Shown piece after piece: positions 50,281 to 60,454 of a DNA stretch of 64,000 nucleotides (its first letter is position 1; every line of letters begins with the position of its first letter). The position numbers and the translations under genes are program-made. Under the pieces are notes generated by a model. That model was given only the letters and a program-made list of their open reading frames with translations. It made no database searches and was not told the DNA's origin. Source of the DNA: Serripes groenlandicus (Eukaryota; Mollusca; Bivalvia; Cardiida; Cardiidae). Location of the stretch: positions 36,274,849 to 36,338,848 of the forward strand of contig JASEVX010000007.1 in NCBI GenBank assembly GCA_031761405.1. The letters are read 5' to 3'.

Positions 50281-50604
50281 GTCTTTCTCATACGCAGACA
50301 CATTTGCAGCAGACAACTTTTTGAAATATTGTTGCAAAGGAGAAGTGGTCAATAAGTGCCAATTGACCTGTTACTACAATGTGTTCAACTACAGTCCAAC
50401 CTGTGTTTACGGACCACCCATCAGAAGAGACCAAACAGGTTGTCTTTTTTTTTGCAGGGTCATTTATGCAGAAAATGAGTAACTGGGAAATTAAAAGTGA
50501 GTGGTAACAATGTTATAGACAGGGAATTGCTAAACAATTTTCGTTCTGAAAGAGATTTTTTTCATACTTTTTGAGTAAATGTGCCTGCAATGTGGGCAAG
50601 GATA
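50281..50604 (+). mobile_element. Old MITE interrupted by R3
   Basis: TCTTTCTCATACGCAGACAC to TGTTCAACTACAG, R3-like sequence, then AGAGATTTTTTTCATAC to AATGTGGGCAAGGATAAG. Confidence 0.65.
50393..50535 (-). mobile_element. R3 element, partial
   Basis: CAACCTGTGTTTACGGACCACCC; internal ATGCAGAAAATGAGTAACTG is the reverse of the core at 3530; AGACAGGGAATTGCTAAAC. Confidence 0.7.
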
Positions 50605-50605
50605 A

Positions 50606-50835
50606 GATTGATTGTTTGGTATTAACGTCACTTTCAACAATTTTTCTGTTACATCACAGCGTTTTCTGGGTAAGTCCCCAGTACTGTTGGTCCATTTAGC
50701 CTGACACCAGGCAGTCAGTCGTTATGCTAACCCCAGGACTCCTGAGCACCATGGAGGGCAGCCATTACTAACAATTTTAAAGTCTTTGGTATGACCGGGC
50801 AAAGATTCGAGCCCACAATCTCCTGAACCCTGTAC
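50606..50835 (+). mobile_element. SINE-like element in long direct repeats
   Basis: GATTGATTGTTTGGTATTAACG, TCACAGCGTTTTCTGGGTAAG. TGTGCCTGCAATGTGGG (50580) and TGTGCCTTGCAATGTGGGG (50839) flank it. Confidence 0.6.
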
Positions 50836-50935
50836 ATGTGCCTTGCAATGTGGGGAAGGGTTAAAGGAACTCATAACAATCATATTACAGCTTATAAAAA
50901 GTCAGGTCTCAGATGGCTAATTGGTGTTCTCCAGA

Positions 50936-51166
50936 TTAACTCTTTCCCGTATACAACAACTCAGCAGCAGACGATTTTGAAAACATGGTGACAAAAACCT
51001 GAAAAAAATCTCAATAAAAGATAGCTTAATTGTTAAATAAAGTTGAAAACATTGTGGCCAAAGCAGAAATTGCTCTTCATGAGCAATTAAATCTTTGGCC
51101 GCAATGTTTTCAAAAGTTGTCTGCTGCTATTGCGTCAAAATGCGTCTGCAGGTGGGAAAGGGTTAA
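50936..51166 (-). mobile_element. TTAA-hairpin MITE, GGCCAAAGC subclass
   Basis: TTAACTCTTTCCCGTATAC, GTGGCCAAAGCAG/ATCTTTGGCCGC, GTCTGCTGCTATTGCGTC, GTGGGAAAGGGTTAA. Confidence 0.9.
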
Positions 51167-51205
51167 AGTAACTCCCTTTCAGGATGAAAAAAGTGTTCTT
51201 CTCCT

Positions 51206-51349
51206 TTAACCCTTTCCCACATACAACGAATTAGCAACAAATGACTTTGAAACCATCTGGGCAAAGATGTGATATGGAAAATCGCATTAATCGGAAGAAT
51301 TATCATTGAAAAGCGTTGAAAACATGATGGCAAAATGTGCATTTGCCAC
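51206..51349 (-). mobile_element. Old MITE truncated by a SINE tail
   Basis: TTAACCCTTTCCCACATACAAC to ATGATGGCAAAATGTGC. Confidence 0.8.
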
Positions 51350-51402
51350 AGAAATTGTTAAAAAACGGCGTTAAACCCCAATCAATCAATCAATCAATCA
51401 AA
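51350..51402 (+). mobile_element. SINE 3' tail
   Basis: TTAAAAAACGGCGTTAAACC then (ATCA)n. Identical tail at 58290-58325. Confidence 0.85.
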
Positions 51403-51404
51403 AT

Positions 51405-51571
51405 GATTAACCTTTCCTACATGCAGATTAAAAACATTTTCAAAAGCAAACAATGTTCAAAATGAGCAATTTATGTATTCAATAATTATATTTATAGAGA
51501 TTTTGCATAGTTTTGTCTCATTGTTTTTAATGTTGACTGCTAAAAATTTGTTGAATGAGGGAAAAGGCCAA
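51405..51571 (+). mobile_element. Old TTAA-hairpin MITE, shortened
   Basis: ATTAACCTTTCCTACATGC to AATGAGGGAAAAGGCC. Confidence 0.65.
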
Positions 51572-51582
51572 GATAACTACAC

Positions 51583-51812
51583 TTAACCCTTTCCCTCACA
51601 TAGAGGCTTTCTGACACCTCTACAGCAGGCAGCTTTTAAAAACATAGTGACAAAAGAAGAAATTGCTCAAAACGAGCAATTTCTCCATTTGGCCACAATG
51701 TTTTTTAATTTTAGTCATAGGTTATCCATTCAATTAAAGAGATTTTCTATTTTTGGACAAAATATGTTCAAAGTCGTCTGCTGCAGAATTGTCGTATGAG
51801 GGAAAGGGTTAA
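51583..51812 (+). mobile_element. Young TTAA-hairpin MITE
   Basis: TTAACCCTTTCCCTCACATAG to GAGGGAAAGGGTTAA. Core GCTCAAAACGAGC. Confidence 0.95.
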
Positions 51813-51922
51813 CTAGTATGTGAACATGATTCAAGACTAAATGACTGCTAAATGGAATGAGAAATCACACATTATCTCCACTCTATTTTTCATTGCTTGA
51901 TCGGTTCTTGATTAATTAACCG

Positions 51923-52113
51923 TTAACCCCTTTCAGACATACAACAAATCTAGTTTGAAAATATCTGTATAAATGATTTAATACCAATGGATTAGAGTTG
52001 AAAACAGTGTGGCAACGAAACAGAGAAATTGCTCATTTAAACCAATTTCGCAAATTGCCACAATGTTTCTAAAGGTTTTCTGCTGCAGAGGCATCTGTAT
52101 GTTGGAAAGGGAA
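51923..52113 (-). mobile_element. Old TTAA-hairpin MITE
   Basis: TTAACCCCTTTCAGACATAC to GTTGGAAAGGGAAAA. Confidence 0.75.
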
Positions 52114-52139
52114 AATATTATATATAAAATTCAATTTAT

Positions 52140-52380
52140 TTGCTTTGAAAACATCTGATGTTAAAAACATAACTTCTAGATGAAGTAAAAGTTTAATTTT
52201 GACATACAGTGAGATAAATCTTCATAAATAAGGGTTCTATTATTATCAAAAAAGAGTTGAAAACATTGTGGCTATAGGAAAATTTGCTCGTTTTAGAGCA
52301 ATTTCTCCTTTTGTCGCAGTGTTTTCAAAAGTCGTCTGCAGCAGAGGCGTCAAAAAGTGTCTATATGAGGGAAAGGGTTA
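52140..52380 (-). mobile_element. Old TTAA-hairpin MITE
   Basis: TTGAAAACATCTGATG, stem ACATTGTGGCTATAGG, GTCGTCTGCAGCAGAGGC, GAGGGAAAGGGTTA. Left terminus lost. Confidence 0.75.
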
Positions 52381-52503
52381 GAAACATTATCCATGTTTAC
52401 TTGAATTATCAAAACAAGAAAATAAACAATGGGAGGCCTATCAGGCATAAATTGTCAACCTTATCATGAGTAATGGCTGCACACCATATAAGAATCATTC
52501 TGA

Positions 52504-53048
52504 CTAATCCCACATACTACAAATCTGCAGCAGACAACTGAAAACCAGGGGCGTAGCTCCCTTTAGGCACTGTAGGCCCGTGCCTACACATTTTTTCTCA
52601 TTTTCTTTTCTCAAAATGCCCCCAAAAAGCAGCTGCGGCGATAGACATCTGCGTAATGTATCGACCAGATCAGCCTGCGCTGTCCGCGCAGACTGATCCG
52701 GCCGACACATTCCGTCTTAGGGAGATAGATGTATAGAGTAGTGATTCCTGTAACAGAAAATCCACAGGAGGCGAAAAGTGTCTATCCGGGTAGGCCTGTG
52801 TGGCATGCTTAGGCTGATCCGGGTCGATACTTTACGCAGAGTCCACAATGTTGATTTTTCTCACGAGACGGCCTACACATTGATTATTGCCAAGCTACGC
52901 CCCTGAAAACATCTTGATAAAAATATAGAATATCTCTATCAATGAAAGTATAATTGATAAATGAAAATTATTGTGAACAATTTCTCCGTTGTTCATAATT
53001 TTATCAAAAGTCTTCTGCTGCGGATGCTCAGCTTGTTGAAAAGGGTTA
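52504..53048 (-). mobile_element. Old MITE split by a hAT-like element
   Basis: CTAATCCCACATACTACAAATC to GACAACTGAAAAC, insert, AAAACATCTTGATAAAAATATAG to GAAAAGGGTTAA. Confidence 0.85.
52546..52905. mobile_element. hAT-like non-autonomous element
   Basis: CAGGGGCGTAGCT at the left and AAGCTACGCCCCTG at the right are inverted termini of the CAGGGGCG kind known from hAT elements. A subterminal inverted pair (GTGCCTACACA, GCCTACACA) follows. AAAAC flanks both sides, within the longer match CTGAAAAC. The interior is GC-rich with R5-like GACCAGATCAGCCTGCGC. Confidence 0.7.
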
Positions 53049-53177
53049 AAATCGCATGTTGTATACAAATATCTGCACATGTTAAAATAATGTTATCCTA
53101 AGACATGATTATACCGAATAAACATGTTGTTTTTCCTTGTCTTTCTGGGAATATTTCTTCTTAGATGTGGAACCACC

Positions 53178-53406
53178 TTAACCCTTTCCCTCATACGACA
53201 ATTCTGCAGCAGACGACTTTGAACGTATTTTGTCAAAACATAGAAAATCTCCATAATTGAATGGATAAACTATGACAAAAAGTGGAAAACATTGTGACAA
53301 AAGGAGAAATTGCACGTTTTGTGCAATTTTTCTTTTGTCACTATGTTTTCAAAAAGCCGTCAGCTGCAGAGGCGTCAGAAAGCGTTTATATGAGGGAATG
53401 GGTTAA
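53178..53406 (-). mobile_element. Young TTAA-hairpin MITE
   Basis: Full copy, core GCACGTTTTGTGC. The last TTAA is shared with the next. Confidence 0.94.
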
Positions 53407-53520
53407 CCCTTTCTTAGAAACAGACAACATTTGACACCTTGTCAGCAGATTTTTGAAAACATTTGTAAAAGAAATTAGAATCTTTTTCTCACATAATTTA
53501 TTATGTTATAACTTTTATCT
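53403..53520 (+). mobile_element. Old MITE left half
   Basis: TTAACCCTTTCTTAGAAACAG, GTCAGCAGATTTTTGAAAAC. Confidence 0.6.
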
Positions 53521-53652
53521 TGAAATCATCCTTACACATTATGATATGATTGTCAAATTCTTTCCCCCCAAATTATTTGGAACCAGCAGACTCTAACAAT
53601 TTCATACCTATAATGTGGCTAATGCACTAGAACTTTCTATTTGAGAAGATTC

Positions 53653-53877
53653 TTAACCCTTTCCCTCATACCACAATTCTGCAGCAGACAACTTTGAACA
53701 TATTTTGTCAAAAAATCAAAAAAGTCTCTATAATTAAATGGCTGAAAGTGGAAAACATTGTGGCAAAAGGAGTAATTGCTTGTTTTGAGCAATTTCTTCT
53801 TTGGCCACTATGTTTTCAAAAAGCCATCTGCTGCAGATTGCGTCCGAAAGCATCTATATGAGGGAAAAACTTATTAA
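53653..53877 (-). mobile_element. Young TTAA-hairpin MITE
   Basis: TTAACCCTTTCCCTCATACCAC to GAGGGAAAAACTTATTAA; a 12-bp deletion removes GATAACCTATGA. Confidence 0.9.
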
Positions 53878-53968
53878 ACTCTCAATTATAGAGATTATTC
53901 AAGTTTTTTGCCTATATATGTTTTCAAAGTCGTCTTCTGTAGATTTGTTGTAAGGGGGAAAGGGTTAA
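53878..53968 (+). mobile_element. Old MITE right half
   Basis: CAATTATAGAGATTATTC to AAGGGGGAAAGGGTTAA; probably the host split by the preceding copy. Confidence 0.75.
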
Positions 53969-54144
53969 GAAATATATGAGAAATAGGTGTTAACGTCAAG
54001 TTTTATTTCCCGCTATCCAGAGCTCTCTCCCACGGAAGAAACGCATATAATAACCACCACAGACCAGACAACTACTTTGAATCGTTAGATCGGTTTAATT
54101 GAATTATCATTGGTTTGTCACATGCCCCGGAATTGCCTTATCCC
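53969..54144. other. Intron, nothing recognised
   Basis: No supported feature. Confidence 0.5.
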
Positions 54145-54367
54145 TTAACCAAATATAGACGCTTTCTGACGCCTCTGCAACAGACGACCTTTTGAAAACA
54201 TTGTGACAGAAGAAGAAATTGCTCAAAACAAGCAATTTCTCCTTTTGCTACAATATTTTCAGCTCTTTCCAATTTTCAAATTTTCCCTTATAGAGATTTT
54301 CCATATTTTTACCTAGATGTTTTCAAAGTCGTCTGCTCCATATTTGCTGTATGTTGGAAAGGGTTGT
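54145..54367 (+). mobile_element. TTAA-hairpin MITE, intermediate age
   Basis: TTAACCAAATATAGACGC to GTTGGAAAGGGTTG. Young-type left arm with old-type spacer. Confidence 0.85.
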
Positions 54368-54600
54368 AGGAGAAAAGAAAATTGTATGTCTGTCTTGATT
54401 TCGATATTATTACAATTCCGTGGCTTCCTGATAGTGGAGAATTGCCTGCCAGACTCGAGATATTCCCGTCACGGGGAACCAGGACATTTCCACCACTACA
54501 CCGCTTATTACCACGTCACAGGGTGTCTCGGGAAAGACACCATCCTGTGACTGCCTTCCAAATTCGATGGATTGCATTGTCTCTCAGAAAATAACTATGG
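54368..54600. other. GC-rich islet, unrecognised
   Basis: About 50% GC against roughly one third around it, open in several frames on both strands. The minus frame contains IEFGRQSQDGVFPETP and WFPVTGISRVWQ. No domain recognised and no convincing AG/GT pair that extends the plexin frame. Confidence 0.4.
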
Positions 54601-54651
54601 TGTACAATTTGATAGAAAAACTGCAGCTTCTATGGTTCAACAAAAAACTGT

Positions 54652-54871
54652 CTGAACCCCTTTTCCATACGCAAATAATCTGCAGCATTGACTTTGAAAA
54701 TATCAAAGCTAAAATAATGAAGATACCTTTAAATGGAATCAAAGTTATTGGGAAAAGTTGAGAAAAAAATGTGTGAGTAATTTCTGCTTTTGCCGCAGTG
54801 TTTTCAAAAACCATCTGCTATACAGATGTGTAATAGGTGTCTGCACTACATGACATTGTGGGAAGGGGTTG
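54652..54871 (-). mobile_element. Old TTAA-hairpin MITE
   Basis: ACCCCTTTTCCATACGCAAATAATC to TGTGGGAAGGGGTTG. Confidence 0.7.
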
Positions 54872-54944
54872 ATCTTTGATTAACGAGTCATTCATATCAC
54901 TTTGAAATGTACCTTGAGATTCATTTCCTTTCACTATAAGTTCT

Positions 54945-55160
54945 CCCTTTTCCACGCTTTCTGACGCCTCTGCAGCAGACGACTTTTGAAAACATTGTGA
55001 CAAAAGAAGAAATTGCTCATAATGAGCAATTTCTACCTCGCCCCAATTTTTTCAACTCTATTCAATAATTATACTTTCAATTATAGAATGTTTCCATATT
55101 TTTGCCAGTATGTTTTCAAAGCCGTCTGCTGCAGATTTGTTGTATGTGGGAAAGGGTTAA
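54945..55160 (+). mobile_element. TTAA-hairpin MITE, intermediate age
   Basis: TCCCTTTTCCACGCTTTCTG to GTATGTGGGAAAGGGTTAA. Core GCTCATAATGAGC. Confidence 0.88.
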
Positions 55161-55725
55161 AAAGCTCTTTACATTGAGTGTAGGAGTACCCTCCTATCTA
55201 TTCCTTCCACACACAGAATTAAGACGGCTGCTCAATCTGTAGTAGACATTGTTTTGAAATATTGTGGGGGAAAAAGAGGCATATTATACATATCATTTAC
55301 ATATTTTTTACCCAGAAGATGATACTGACAACTTTAGACCCCATGCAGTTTGTCATTAGGAAACACTATCTCAAGAGAAGCCCAAACGTTGTCTGTTCTT
55401 TTAAAAGTTTCGTAAACAGCGAAGCCATCAAAAAGTATAGGCTTATAACCACAAAAATGGTTCTCCCAGCATATGATAGAGAGTTCAAGATGACATTTGA
55501 ATAGAAAACAAGCCTGTCATTGCTTGAAACTTGACACATCAAAATAAATACACGTTTTTGCAATTCCTTTCTCTTAGAAAATAGTTCAACCCTTAGCTCT
55601 CTTTCTGATACATTATGTGACAATATTTTACACTTTTGAAGGAGACATCTTTTGAAAATGATTTTGTACTATACAAGAAATATCTCAATTGTGCAAATCC
55701 ATGCCATGAATTTCAAAACCAAAAC
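55161..55725. other. Intron, nothing recognised
   Basis: Only AATCTGTAGTAGACATTG near 55230 recalls a MITE. Open frames on both strands show no known domain. Confidence 0.45.
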
Positions 55726-55729
55726 GAGT

Positions 55730-55797
55730 GTTTCATGCAAAACGGTTGTAACTACATCTTGTTCAAGATGTATAGTTACAACCGTTTTGCATGAAAC
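55730..55797. repeat. 68-nt near-perfect hairpin
   Basis: GTTTCATGCAAAACGGTTGT (25-nt arm in all) mirrors ACAACCGTTTTGCATGAAAC exactly. The loop CATCTTGTTCAAGATG is itself self-complementary, so nearly the whole segment pairs. Confidence 0.92.
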
Positions 55798-56098
55798 CAT
55801 CAAAAAGCTGTCTGGGATTTCGTATGTCGTGCCCCCATTGAATCCATAAAGTTGCATAACATTTCCAAGAAAACAAGTATTTATGACATGTTACTTTACT
55901 AAGCTGTCTGCATGTCAAATCTATTCACAATTTATACCCATAAACATTATTATTACAGTTACATGTTATCCCAGTATTTGAAATGTTTCACTGTATATTA
56001 CAATTTGCTTTCACTATTCTATAAGCAAGTTCCTCAACTATACCATTCCCATGGACAATAAATCTCAACAGCAGTCATTACTTTAAAAACATCTATAA
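55798..56098. other. Intron, mostly unrecognised
   Basis: 56040-56098 resembles a MITE left half (CATTCCCATGGACAATAAATC). Confidence 0.45.
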
Positions 56099-57432
56099 AA
56101 GTATTTTCTCACATACAGAAGCTTTCTGGTACCTCTGCAGAATATGAATTTTGAAAACATAATGACAAAAGGAGAAACTGCTCATAATGAGCAATTTCAC
56201 CTTTTACTACAAAGTTTTCAACTTATAAACCGCTCTTTCATTCAAGGAGTTTCGAAATGTTTGACTTAAAGGCGTATGCTAGTTATTTATCCAAAAATTG
56301 CCCAATCATAGAATTTCATTATTCTTTGTATTTTGCTAGTACATACAATAACTAGTTGAAATAAGGAAAAATAAAAATATGTTATGGATTTAAAAAAAAA
56401 TATATTGGCCTGTCAATGACATGACAAATTTCATCAAAGTCACAAATATAGGCTTTTTGGCCGAAAACCTAAAACACACAAAAAAAATAAAATGAAAACT
56501 ACAAATCATGTTAAAGTTTATATATAACTTTATATATAGAATTTAAATCAATATGAAAAGAGAATTTGTGAGAAAAATATGAAACAAAATATATTAAGCT
56601 GTTTTTCAAGGTCGAAATGGTGTCACATTTTACCCGTGAAAAAGTTAAAATCATACGATTTTTCAAGAAATTTTCCATTCTACATAATAGAATTTTCTGT
56701 AATTATCCATAAACAATGAACATGGTTCACTTTAATAAAAAATGCAAAAAAAAAGATAGGTCACCGTGCTCCTTTTCTGGTAAATTGACTTTTTCCTTGA
56801 AGCACGGCCTGTTTTTTAAGCAAAACTGCTGTATTTCTAAGAAAACGCAAGAAAAAGCAAGGAAAACGTCCCTTTACTCTATAATAAGTACGGTGACCTA
56901 TATTTTTTTTGGCATTTTTTATCAAAGTGAACGATGTTTAGTGTTTATGGATAATTACAGAAAATTCTATTATGTAGAATGAAAAAAGTGTATGATTTTA
57001 ACTTTTTCGGGGGTAAAATTGACACCATTTCTACCTTGAAAAACAGCTTAATATATTCTTTTTCCTTTTTTTTCTCAAAAATTCTTTTTTCATATTGATT
57101 TACATTCTATATTTAAGGTTATATGTGAACTTAAATATGATTTGTAGTTTTCATTTTAATTTTTTTGTGTGTTTTAGGTTTTTGGCAAAAATGCCTATAT
57201 TTGTGCCTCTGATGAAATTGGTCATGTCATTGACAGTCCAATAAATTTTTTTTAGATCGATAATAATTTTTTCTTCTTTTTTATTTCAACAAGTTATCGT
57301 ATGTACTAACTTAATACAAAGAATAAATAAATTCTATGGTTGGGAAATTTTTGGTAAAAAAACTGTAGCATACGCCTTTAATGTTTTCAAAGTCGTCTAC
57401 TGCATTTTTGTTGCATTCTGGGAAAGGGTTAA
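56099..57432 (+). mobile_element. Old MITE split by a foldback element
   Basis: TTTTCTCACATACAGAAGC to GAAATGTTTGAC, foldback, then TGTTTTCAAAGTCGTCTAC to TCTGGGAAAGGGTTAA. Confidence 0.85.
56270..57377. mobile_element. 1.1-kb foldback element with about 500-bp arms
   Basis: AGGCGTATGCTAGTTATTTA at the left matches the reverse of AGCATACGCCT at the right. TTAA flanks at 56266-56269 and 57378-57381. The imperfect arms (56270-56769 and 56889-57377) share, for example, AGGTCACCGTGC/GTACGGTGACCT and TTTGGCCGAAAACCTAAAAC/GTTTTAGGTTTTTGGC. The 120-nt loop has no domain. Confidence 0.93.
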
Positions 57433-57705
57433 ATATGGATACATAGCTAGCTCACTAAGATATTTCGTGTCTAAAGCCATTTCTTGCCGTTTCTGGTTTC
57501 CAGTTGATTAATTATTCAGACTGCAGGAAGGACAACCAGCCGACTTATGAAATCATGTCAACATGTCAGATATTCATTAGCGCCCATCATGCCCTTATTG
57601 GTCAATATAGGGTTTTTACATGATATATTAATAACATTTTGTAGATCGTAGGGAAAGTTAAGGCAAATGTGAAAACCTTTAAATTTGACTTACAAAAAAT
57701 CCATG
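57433..57705. other. Intron, nothing recognised
   Basis: No supported feature. Confidence 0.5.
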
Positions 57706-57710
57706 ACCCA

Positions 57711-57910
57711 TCCTGATTCCTACATACAATAAATCTGCAACAGGTGACTTTGAAAACACCTTCGTAAAACTATAGAAAAACGCCATGAATGAAAGTATGA
57801 TTATTGAATAGAGTTGAAAACATTGAGGCAAAAGGAGAAATTGCTCATTATGACACAGTACTCTACTGCAGATATGTCCAACTTGTGTCTGCATGAGGAA
57901 AAGGGTGAAA
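57711..57910 (-). mobile_element. Old MITE, half of core lost
   Basis: TGATTCCTACATACAATAAATC to GAGGAAAAGGGTGAAA. The right inner stem is missing. Confidence 0.75.
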
Positions 57911-58059
57911 CTGAAATCCCCTGTACCAGAATTGCGCTGTGCCATCAAATCACAACTTTGCATGTAAGTAAAACATTTGTCTTGGATACCATTTCGTATG
58001 CATTTACCAAATGAAATAAAACCACAATTTAATCATAATCAGCCAACGCAGCAAGACAA

Positions 58060-58325
58060 TAGCTCTCCTCTCAGGGGTTGTGAGTTCGAATCCCGGCTCG
58101 GCCAACTTTCTTTCCGAGGATTGACAAAAGTCAATGCGACATGCGTCATTCGTCTTCCACCAATGGGCTAAGTCTATGTGGAAAAGCAGCCAGTTGCTTG
58201 GGAAGATTGTTGTGCGGAGTACTGGTGTGAGAAAACCAGGAAATGCATGAGTAGGTGAACTGGCCGCCGTGATATAACTGAGAAATTTTTAAAAACGGCG
58301 TTAAACCCCAATCAATCAATCAATC
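58060..58325 (+). mobile_element. tRNA-derived SINE, near full length
   Basis: B-box-like GGTTGTGAGTTCGAATCCC, body CGACATGCGTCATTCGTC, conserved 3' domain GGTGAACTGGCCGCCGTG, tail AACGGCGTTAAACCCC plus (ATCA)n. The A-box side is shortened. Confidence 0.88.
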
Positions 58326-58339
58326 TCAGGACTGACTGG

Positions 58340-59110
58340 CTAAATGACCCTTTCCAACAGACAACAAGACGAATTTTGATGCTAAGCATCAAAGACGCCG
58401 CGCATGCTTTTAAGGCATGACTTAAAGGAAAGCAGATGCAGTTCAAAACATTTAAATAACCTGTGCAAACGGACAGGATGTAAAGAAGGCCAAATGTACC
58501 TTTATCTTAAACAAGAAGGCCGAGATGTTCCTTATTGCTCACCTGGATACCATAGTCTATAATAAAATGTTATCAATAGCAAAAAGGGTCCATTTTGACG
58601 TAGGGAGTGGAGTATATACTTTATATGCTACGATCTATATGATATTCAGCATGTAAAATTTAGTCGTGAAATGACGAGTTAAGTCTTCAAACTATTTGTT
58701 TTACCGTTTGCTTAACATTGACTGCAACAAAACAAGCTGAAGTTTCTTAATTTTAAATCTGCTCTAACTAGATCAATTAGACAAACAAAAAACATAGATA
58801 CTGAAATATTAACAGATATTAACTTAAGTGTTAATGCCTCTAGTTATAAGTTAAGTGTGACACAAGCTTTGGAAGGAGAGAGGGAAGTCGATTCTCCTTC
58901 CAGTTGAGCAGAAGTATGATAAAAAAAAAACGAGAGTATATAAACAAAATATACAAATAATTCTAACAAGTTTAAAGATATTTAATATCGAAATTAAGCA
59001 TTTATGAAATTAAAAGAAAAAGTTTTCATGTATAGTCAACATATAGCAAGAATACAATGGTCTGAATTAACAACTGTATGGGGAGGAACGTTTTAAGTTT
59101 AGTAATACAA
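58340..59110. other. Intron, mostly unrecognised
   Basis: Contains a worn R7 head near 58511 (AACAAGAAGGCCGAGATG, ATTGCTCACCTGG) and GATGCTAAGCATC, a small palindrome near 58378. No gene. Confidence 0.5.
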
Positions 59111-59124
59111 CAGAAATAAATTGG

Positions 59125-60170
59125 AAACAAGAGGGCCATGATGCCCTGAAATCGCTCACCTGAGAATGGGTTATATAAGACTTTACTCTTTCAGCGCCAA
59201 TGGCAATATCATCTAGACAAATTTTCTGACAAAATTTCAAGCTGCTCAAGTCAAAATTGCAATCTCTATAGTGTTAACTAGATTGTTCTGCAATTTAGCC
59301 TAGTGACCTAGTTGTCCTGACGTGACCCATATTCGAACTTTACCTAGATATCACTAAGACAAACATTCTGAGAAAGTTTCAACATGCTCAACCCAAAAAT
59401 GTGGCTTCCAAAGTGTTAATAAGACTTTCCTTAAATTTGGCCTAGTGACCTAGTTTTTGACCGGTCATGACCTACATTTAAACTTAGCCTAGATATTACT
59501 AAGACAATCATTCCAACATAGTTTCATCATGCTCAAGCCAAAAAAGTGGCTTCCAAAGTGTTAACAAGATGTTCCTTACATTTGGCCTAGTGACCTAGTT
59601 TTTTACCGGACATGACCAATATTCAAACTTGGCCTAGATATCATCAAGACAAACTTTCTGAGAAAGTTTCAACATGCTCAAGTAAAAAATGCGGCTTCCA
59701 GAGTGCTAACAAGCTTTTCTTTAAATTTGGCCTATTGACCTAGATTTTGACCCGACATGATCTATATTCAAACTCGGCCAAGATATCACTAAGACAAACA
59801 TTCTGACAAATGTTCAACATGTTCAAGCCAAAAATACGGCTTCCAGAGTGTTAACACTTGATCATTAAATTTGGCCTAGTGACCTAGTTTTTGACCCGAC
59901 ATGACCCAGTTTCAAACTTGGCCTAGATATAATCGAGACAAACTTTCTGACAAAGTGTCAACATGCTCAAGTTTAAAATATGCCTTCCAGAGTGTTAACA
60001 AGATTGTCCTTCAATTTAGCCTAGTGACCTAGTTTTTGACCCGACATGACCTATATTCAAACTTGGGCTAGATATCATAAGACAAACATTCTGACAAAGT
60101 TTCAACATGCTCAAGTCAAAAATGCGGCTTCCAGAGTGTTAACAAGATTTTCAATAAATTTGTAAACCAA
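59125..60170 (+). repeat. R7 repeat: head plus 144-bp tandem array
   Basis: The head AACAAGAGGGCCATGATGCC with TCGCTCACCTGAGA is followed by about 6.5 units of roughly 144 bp. GCCTAGTGACCTAGT falls at about 59299, 59441, 59585, 59730, 59874 and 60020, and each unit also has GTTTCAACATGCTCAAG and GGCTTCCAGAGTGTTAAC. Confidence 0.92.
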
Positions 60171-60454
60171 ACAATTAAAACAGCGTAGCCTAGTGAACTC
60201 CGTAAATCAACTCATAAAAAAAGCTTAGCCTAATTAGTTGGGGAACAGTTATTAAACACAATTTAAATGTATCTAAAGTTTTGTAACAACTGTGAAAGAT
60301 GTACATATTTTGTATCTTGTTGTTTCTTAAATCAGTTTATACAATTTATTCAACCATATAGGCTGTTTTTTCAAACATATTACAGAGTTTTTCTTTACAA
60401 TAATATCTCAGGGTTTTTCCCTTTTTGATTACGTCACCCCATGGTACAAAATTA
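60171..60454. other. Intron, nothing recognised
   Basis: No supported feature. Confidence 0.5.

Noticed and set aside
55652..55857. 65- and 62-codon frames on opposite strands with a shared VVTT motif.
   Set aside because: Both are produced by the 68-nt hairpin read on each strand.
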